This document shows, one piece after another, positions 59,303-64,000 of a stretch of DNA of 64,000 bases. Numbering within the stretch: position 1 is the first letter of the stretch; each line of letters begins with the position of its first letter. The notes under the pieces were generated by a model. The model saw only the letters and a list, made by a program, of their open reading frames with translations. It was not told the origin of the DNA and made no database searches. A program made the position numbers and the translations under genes. Source of the stretch: WHSW01 sp963759295 (lineage in GTDB: Bacteria > Actinomycetota > Thermoleophilia > Solirubrobacterales > 70-9); NCBI GenBank assembly GCA_963759295.1, contig CAVWYT010000010.1, forward strand, positions 620,001 through 684,000. Reading direction: 5' to 3'.

Positions 59303-59773
59303 ATGACTAGCTTCAGCCGTGTGGAGTTCGAAGTCAGAACGGCACAGCCTGGCGAGGAGCAGGCGGTCGTGGCGCTGTATGAGTGGCTGTTCACGCCGCC
59401 GGGCTCGCGACCCGCGGGCTGGGACGAACGACGGGCGGCGGTCGCGCTGCGCCAGGCGATCGACTCCCACGACGCGTGCGTGCTGGTCGCCGAGGAGCCG
59501 GGCGCGACGTTGACAGGCTTCTGCACGGCCTACCAGGACCTGCATTCCGTGCGCTTCGGCTACCGGGCCTGGATCGAGGACCTCGCCGTTCACCCCGAGC
59601 GGCGCTCGCTGGGTGTCGGCAAGGCGCTACTCGACGCCGCCAAAAGCTGGGCGCGAGAGCGCGGGGCCACGCACCTCGAGCTCGACAGCGCTCTGGCGCG
59701 CACCGACGCGCATCGGTTCTACGAGCGCGAGGGCGCCGAGTACAAGTCGTTCAGCTTCGGCTGGACGCTCTGA
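59303..59773 (+). CDS. GNAT-family N-acetyltransferase
   Basis: 156 residues. Seen: VEFEVRTAQPGEEQAVVALY (7-26, first strand-helix), GYRAWIEDLAVHPERRSLGV near 86-105 and GVGKALLDAAKSWARERGAT near 104-123 (acetyl-CoA pyrophosphate loop, motif A), ARTDAHRFYEREGAEYKS near 132-149 (motif B). The acceptor is unknown. Its ATG sits in the loop of the inverted repeat GCTAG-ATGA-CTAGC (59298-59311). It overlaps the convergent adhE gene by 23 bases. Confidence 0.85.
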   Translation: MTSFSRVEFEVRTAQPGEEQAVVALYEWLFTPPGSRPAGWDERRAAVALRQAIDSHDACVLVAEEPGATLTGFCTAYQDLHSVRFGYRAWIEDLAVHPERRSLGVGKALLDAAKSWARERGATHLELDSALARTDAHRFYEREGAEYKSFSFGWTL

Positions 59774-62417
59774 CCCGAGCGGGCTCGGCGGTCTCCGTGG
59801 GCCGCTGCTCCCCCTCGTATCCTGTGGCCAACAGCGCGGAGATCTCGGAGACCAGCGGGAAGCGGGGGTTCGTCTTCAGGCTCGGGTCGGCGAAGGCGTT
59901 GCGGGTCAGCTCCGGGAGCGCCGCTTGGAACTCGTCCTCGTCGATCCCGAGCTCGGCGAGCGATCGCGGCATGCCGACCGTCTCGAGCAGCTCGTCGACG
60001 CGCTCGAACAGGCGCCCGCGCGCGATCTCCTCGGTCTTGCCGCCGAGGCCGATCACCCAGGCCATCTGCGCGTACTTCTCCGGGACGACGTAGGTCGCGT
60101 AGCCCGGCGCCGGCATGAACTTGCTCGGCAGCGAGGCGTTGTAGCGCAGCACGTGGGGGAGGAAGATCCCGTTTGCGCGGCCGTGGGCGATCCCGAAGCG
60201 CGCTCCTGCCGCATGGGCGAGGGCATGGTTCGCGCCGACGAAGGCGTTTGAGAACGCGAGCCCGGCGATCGTCGCCGCGTTCGCCATCGTGGTCCGCGCC
60301 TCGATGTCATCGCCGTGCTCGACCGCCCTCGGAAGCGCCTCGAGGATCAGGTGCACCGCCTGCAGGCAGAACGAGTCGGTGTAGGGGGAGGCGAAAATCG
60401 AGACGTAGGCCTCGAGCGCGTGGGTGAGCGCGTCGACGCCGGTGTCGGCGGTCACCGTCGGGGGCATCGTCACCGTCAGCGTGGGCTCGACGATCGCCAT
60501 GTCGGGGACGAGCGAGTAGTCGACCAGGGTCAGCTTGCGATCGCCGGCCGTGATCACCGCGGCGGGAGAGACCTCCGAGCCGGTGCCCGCCGTGGTCGGC
60601 ATCGCGATCAGCTTGATCTCGTGCGGGCCACCGGGATATTGGGCGACGCGCTTGCGCGCGTCGAGGAACGGCAGCGCCAGCTCGCGCATCGTCAGCGCCG
60701 GGCTTTCGTGGAAGAGCCGCATCGCCTTCGCCGCGTCCATCACCGAGCCACCGCCGACGGCGACGATCGTGTCCGGCCCCATCTTCGCCAGCACGTCGAC
60801 GCCCGCTCTCACCTGGGCCTCGGTCGGCTCGGGCGTGATCTCGGAGAACACGTGCACGGCGGCGGCCCCGAGGTAGGGACGCAATCCGTCGAGGACGCCG
60901 CGGGCCTCGGTGTCGGCGTCGGTGACGATCAGGACCCGGTCGGTCTCGACCTGACGCAGGTTCGCGATCGCGCCGACGTTGAAGTATGTGTCTGAGGGGA
61001 CTCGGAACCATTGCGGTGGCGTCTGGCGCTCGGAGACCGCCTTGATGTTGAGCAGGTTCCGGTAGTTGACGTTGTCGGTCGTCATCGAGCCTCCCCAGGT
61101 CCCGCAGCCGAGCGAGAACGTCGGCGTCATCGCGTTGTAGACGCCGCCCGTGGCGCCGACCGCGGTCGGCGCGTTGACCAGGATCCGCCCGGTGCGGATC
61201 GCACTCGAGAAGCGGTCGACCACCGCGCTGTCGCCGGCGTAGACGGCGGAGGTGTGGCCGAGTCCGCCGTGCGCGGTGATCAGCTCGCAGGCGGCGATCC
61301 CGTGCTCGACCGACGGCGAGCGAACGAGACCGAGGACCGGCATCAGCTTCTCCTCGACGAACGGGTGATGCCCGAGCTCGTCGAGGTCGGACGGCAGCGG
61401 CGCCAGCAGGACCTTGTCGGACGGATGCGCCTCGATCCCCGCGAGGCCGGCGAGGTTGGCGCAGGATTGACCCAGGGCGGCGAGCTCGGGGCTCCCGTCC
61501 TCGCCGAATGCTGCCGCGGCGAGGCGACCGACCTCGTCGGCATCGAGCAGACGGGCGCCCATACGCTCGAACTCGGCGACCATCTCCTCGTAGACCGCTT
61601 CGTCGATCACGCAGGTCTGCTCGGCCGGGCAGATCAGCGAGGAGTCGAACGTCTTCGAGATCAGGATGTCGACGACCGCCATGCCGATGTCGGCGCTCGC
61701 GTGCACGTATACGGGGGCGTTGCCGGAGCCGACGCTGATGCAGGGCTTGCCGGCGCGGTTGGCGGCGGCGACGGCCTTCGGCCCGCCGGTGGTCCAGATC
61801 AGGTCGACGCCGTCGTGGTGGAAGAGGTACTGCGAGACGTCGAGCGTCGGATCGGGGATCACCTGGAGCGCACCGGCGGGCATTCCCGCCGCCTCCCCGG
61901 CCTCGCAGAGGACCTCCACCGCCCTGCTCGCGGACCGCACGGCCCGCGCCGACGGCCGGAAGAGCATCGCGTTGCGGGTCTTCGCGCCGACGATCGACTT
62001 GAACAGCGCGGTCGAGGTCGGGTTGGTGATCGGCAGTAGCGCAAGGACGACGCCGATCGGCTCGGCGATGTAGCGGATGTTGCGCTCCGGGTCCTCGTCG
62101 ATGACGCCGACGGATCGCTTGTCCTTCAGGTAGTCGTAGAGGAACTCGGTGGCGATGTAGTTCTTCACCACCTTGTCCTCGAAGACCCCGAAGCCGGTTT
62201 CCTCCATCGCCAGGCCCGCGAGCTCGACCGCGTTCTCGAGACCGGCGGCGACCATCGCCCAGACGATCTCGTCGACGGCCTCCTGATCGAGGCGGCGGAA
62301 CTCCTCCGCCGCGCGCTGCGCGCGAGCGACCGTCTCGTCGAGCCGCTCGGCGAGCTCGGGCGCAACCGGCACCTGGCCGTTTCCGGACGCTACTTGCTGT
62401 TCGGTGGTGCTGGTCAT
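59751..62417 (-). CDS. adhE: bifunctional acetaldehyde-CoA/alcohol dehydrogenase
   Basis: 888 residues with two enzymes in one chain. Residues about 20-450 are a CoA-acylating aldehyde dehydrogenase (VVLALLPITNPTSTALFKSI near 127-146, and ISKTFDSSLICPAEQTCVID near 254-273 with the nucleophilic Cys). Residues about 480-870 are an iron alcohol dehydrogenase (DTIVAVGGGSVMDAAKAMRL near 548-567, AMPTTAGTGSEVSPAAVIT, TGVDALTHALEAYVS near 674, and FVGANHALAHAAGARFGIAH near 743-762 with iron His ligands). AdhE proteins form filaments (spirosomes). Reduces acetyl-CoA to ethanol or oxidises ethanol to acetyl-CoA; the setting with acs and pckG favours use of ethanol. GGAGG precedes the ATG. Confidence 0.94.
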   Translation of the reverse strand: MTSTTEQQVASGNGQVPVAPELAERLDETVARAQRAAEEFRRLDQEAVDEIVWAMVAAGLENAVELAGLAMEETGFGVFEDKVVKNYIATEFLYDYLKDKRSVGVIDEDPERNIRYIAEPIGVVLALLPITNPTSTALFKSIVGAKTRNAMLFRPSARAVRSASRAVEVLCEAGEAAGMPAGALQVIPDPTLDVSQYLFHHDGVDLIWTTGGPKAVAAANRAGKPCISVGSGNAPVYVHASADIGMAVVDILISKTFDSSLICPAEQTCVIDEAVYEEMVAEFERMGARLLDADEVGRLAAAAFGEDGSPELAALGQSCANLAGLAGIEAHPSDKVLLAPLPSDLDELGHHPFVEEKLMPVLGLVRSPSVEHGIAACELITAHGGLGHTSAVYAGDSAVVDRFSSAIRTGRILVNAPTAVGATGGVYNAMTPTFSLGCGTWGGSMTTDNVNYRNLLNIKAVSERQTPPQWFRVPSDTYFNVGAIANLRQVETDRVLIVTDADTEARGVLDGLRPYLGAAAVHVFSEITPEPTEAQVRAGVDVLAKMGPDTIVAVGGGSVMDAAKAMRLFHESPALTMRELALPFLDARKRVAQYPGGPHEIKLIAMPTTAGTGSEVSPAAVITAGDRKLTLVDYSLVPDMAIVEPTLTVTMPPTVTADTGVDALTHALEAYVSIFASPYTDSFCLQAVHLILEALPRAVEHGDDIEARTTMANAATIAGLAFSNAFVGANHALAHAAGARFGIAHGRANGIFLPHVLRYNASLPSKFMPAPGYATYVVPEKYAQMAWVIGLGGKTEEIARGRLFERVDELLETVGMPRSLAELGIDEDEFQAALPELTRNAFADPSLKTNPRFPLVSEISALLATGYEGEQRPTETAEPARVRASSRS

Positions 62418-62512
62418 CTCGCTCTCGCAACCTCCACGCTAGGTCGCCGATCGCCCCCTGCCATCCGCGGGCACTTCGGTTGCGACTCGGGAGCGACTAC
62501 GGGTAGCCGATA

Positions 62513-62518
62513 TAGGGT
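62513..62518 (+). promoter_or_regulatory. -10 box (TAGGGT) of a leaderless gene
   Basis: TAGGGT, six bases before GTG 62525. Confidence 0.45.
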
Positions 62519-62524
62519 TGGCGC

Positions 62525-63622
62525 GTGCCAGGCCGGATCGTGCTCTTCGGCGCCACGGGTTACACCGGGCGTCTGACCGCCCAGGCGTTGGTCGACCGGG
62601 GTGAGCGGCCCGTGCTCGCGGGCCGCGACGCCGGCGCCCTCGCCGAGCTGGGATCCGAGCTCGGCGGGCTGGAGACGGCGATCGCCGATGTCGGCGCCCC
62701 GATGACCGTCCGCGATCTGCTCGGCTCCGGTGACGTGATCCTGGCCACCGTCGGCCCGTTCGCGCGCTTCGGTGACCCCGCGGTCGAGGCAGCGATCGCC
62801 GCCGGCGCCTCGTACATCGACTCCACCGGCGAGCCGGCGTTCATCCGCCGCGTGTTCGAGCGCTTCGGCCCGCGCGCCGAGGCCGCCGGCGCCGGCCTTG
62901 TGACCGCCTTCGGCTACGACTGGGTCCCTGGCAACCTCGCCGGTGCGCTCGCGCTGCGCGAGGCCGGCGAGGCCGCGACCCGGGTCGACATCGGCTATTT
63001 CACGACCGGTGGCGGCCTTGGCGGGATGAGCGGCGGCACCCGGGCCTCGCTCGCGGGCGCGATCGTCGAGCCTGCGTTCGTGTGGCGAAACGGGATCCGT
63101 ACCGAGCGCGGGGCGGCCCGCGTGCGCTCGTTCGAGGCCGCGGGCAAGCCGCGCACGGCGATCTCGGTCGGCTCCTCCGAGCACTTCACGCTGCCACGCA
63201 TCCATCCGGGACTGGCGGAGGTCAACTCCTATCTCGGCTGGTTCGCCTCGGCGTCGCGCGCCATGCAGGGCTTCTCGCTCGCAAACGCCGGGATCACGCG
63301 CATTCCCGGGGTGAAGGCCGGGATCGGGGCCCTGACCCGGCGCTTCGTCCGCGGATCGACCGGCGGCCCCGACGCCGAGGCGCGCGCCGGGACCGGGTCG
63401 GCGATCGTCGCGATCGCCTTCGGGCCGGGAGGGCGGGAGCTGGCCTCGGTCGAGGTGCGCGGCGCCAACGCCTACGACTTCACCGGCCGCATGCTCGCCT
63501 GGGGCGCCGCCACCGCGGCGGCGAGCGGGCTGCGGGGTGCCGGGGCGCTCGGGCCGGTGGAAGCGTTCGGGCTCGACGAGCTCGAGGCCGGCTGCGGCGA
63601 GGCCGGGATCGAGCGCGTCTAG
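62525..63622 (+). CDS. saccharopine dehydrogenase-like (trans-acting enoyl reductase type) NAD(P)-binding protein
   Basis: 365 residues from GTG 62525. Seen: RIVLFGATGYTGRLTAQALV (4-23, Rossmann loop GATGYTG), PVLAGRDAGALAELGSEL near 29-46, DVILATVGPFARFGDPAVEA near 73-92, ASYIDSTGEPAFIRRVFERF near 98-117. This matches the Sacchrp_dh_NADP proteins of actinomycetes, a few of which work as enoyl reductases for polyketide lipids, though most are uncharacterised. It is divergent from adhE. Confidence 0.83.
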   Translation: MPGRIVLFGATGYTGRLTAQALVDRGERPVLAGRDAGALAELGSELGGLETAIADVGAPMTVRDLLGSGDVILATVGPFARFGDPAVEAAIAAGASYIDSTGEPAFIRRVFERFGPRAEAAGAGLVTAFGYDWVPGNLAGALALREAGEAATRVDIGYFTTGGGLGGMSGGTRASLAGAIVEPAFVWRNGIRTERGAARVRSFEAAGKPRTAISVGSSEHFTLPRIHPGLAEVNSYLGWFASASRAMQGFSLANAGITRIPGVKAGIGALTRRFVRGSTGGPDAEARAGTGSAIVAIAFGPGGRELASVEVRGANAYDFTGRMLAWGAATAAASGLRGAGALGPVEAFGLDELEAGCGEAGIERV

Positions 63623-63834
63623 CCCGGCTGCCGCGCCGACGCCGGCCCCTCGGCGTCGTTCGCGCCTCGGCGGCCGCGATGATCGCCGCGCTCAGAGTCT
63701 CGTCGGCCTCCCGCTCGGCGCGATCCAAGAACGGCGCCATCACCGCCGTCAACCGCCCGGCGTTCGCCACGTGCGCAGTATCCTCCGCCGCCCGTCAAAC
63801 TGGAACGGCAAGCGTTTTCGACAGAGCAGGAGCC

Positions 63835-64000
63835 ATGGCCGTAGCGACCGCGACCTACCAGGAGAAGACCGACGAGCAGAAGGCGATCACCGAGATGGTG
63901 CGCGAGTTCGTCGACAACGAGATCATCCCCGCCGCCGAGGAGTTCGACCACGAGGACAAGTTCCCCGAGGCGATCGTCGAGCAGATGAAGGAGCTCGGGC
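63835..64000 (+). CDS. acyl-CoA dehydrogenase, N-terminus (3' truncated by window)
   Basis: The first 55 codons from ATG 63835 (AGGAG upstream) give MAVATATYQEKTDEQKAITE, MVREFVDNEIIPAAEEFDHE and DKFPEAIVEQMKELG. This is the typical first helices of acyl-CoA dehydrogenases (Q..I...vr.F....i.p...e.d....fP......l.elG). The FAD and catalytic regions lie beyond the window. Likely beta-oxidation or short-chain acyl-CoA oxidation. Confidence 0.8.
   Translation, partial: MAVATATYQEKTDEQKAITEMVREFVDNEIIPAAEEFDHEDKFPEAIVEQMKELG

Noticed and set aside
59298..59311. GCTAG-ATGA-CTAGC around the GNAT start as an operator
   Set aside because: Five-base arms occur easily by chance and no regulator adjoins; kept only as a note in the gene entry.
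63480..63770. Minus-strand frame beginning with a helical stretch (MANAGRLTAVMAPFLDRAERE)
   Set aside because: Only the first 30 or so residues look protein-like; the rest is antisense to the saccharopine dehydrogenase-like gene.

Overview
The window is about 68-70% GC, with genes packed on both strands, many GTG/TTG starts, ATGA/GTGA overlaps and TANNNT -10 boxes placed about 7 bases before a start codon. With a LexA box of the CGAAC-N4-GTTCG type, a cytochrome bd oxidase, a GTP-type PEP carboxykinase and an Rv2578c/SplB-like radical SAM gene, this points to a high-GC actinomycete-type bacterium. Class Thermoleophilia (Solirubrobacterales-like) is my best inference; no 16S gene is present to settle it.

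Layout. 1-2.9 kb: the 3' end of a large eukaryote-type acetyl-CoA carboxylase-like gene overlapping an Sfp-type phosphopantetheinyl transferase. 3-27 kb: an accessory segment of stress, redox and sugar genes (DUF1326, RTX-repeat secreted protein, 2-hydroxyacid dehydrogenase, PfkB kinase, aldose epimerase, CPA2 antiporter, CydAB, G6PDH-like enzyme, GH15 glycosidase, GMC oxidoreductase, type II NADH dehydrogenase, DUF2252, DUF1269, ClC channel, DHFR-like reductase). It is littered with gene remnants (zwf, MFS, cyclase, Rieske, phosphoesterase and an unknown tail). It is bounded by a 3' fragment of tRNA-Leu at about 4.0 kb and the intact tRNA-Leu(GAG) at 27.2 kb in the same orientation, the geometry left by integration into a tRNA gene; no integrase is visible. 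A tRNA-Val(CAC) fragment lies beside the intact tRNA-Leu.

27-45 kb: lexA with its own SOS box and a small zinc-ribbon gene; a proline catabolism pair (proline dehydrogenase and P5C dehydrogenase); RNase P RNA with terminator; a ydaO-type (c-di-AMP) riboswitch ahead of an RlpA-like wall protein; glutamine synthetase; a YyaL/DUF255 protein; a GST; an aminotransferase; a MarR/VOC-dioxygenase/esterase module resembling the quinone-responsive mhq system; an HtrA-like protease; a cytochrome P450; and a radical SAM gene with a perfect LexA box over its start.

45-64 kb: central carbon metabolism of C2 compounds. DUF485-ActP-Acs take up and activate acetate, AdhE interconverts ethanol, acetaldehyde and acetyl-CoA, malyl-CoA lyase and a succinyl(or malate)-CoA ligase with a small ferredoxin handle C4/C5 CoA esters, and PEP carboxykinase drives gluconeogenesis. 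The window ends inside an acyl-CoA dehydrogenase gene.

Five genes (GH15, GMC, NDH-2, proline dehydrogenase and a small secreted protein) each need exactly one extra base removed to be read as a normal family member. That is either gene decay or consensus error, and it creates a false GH15-GMC fusion frame.
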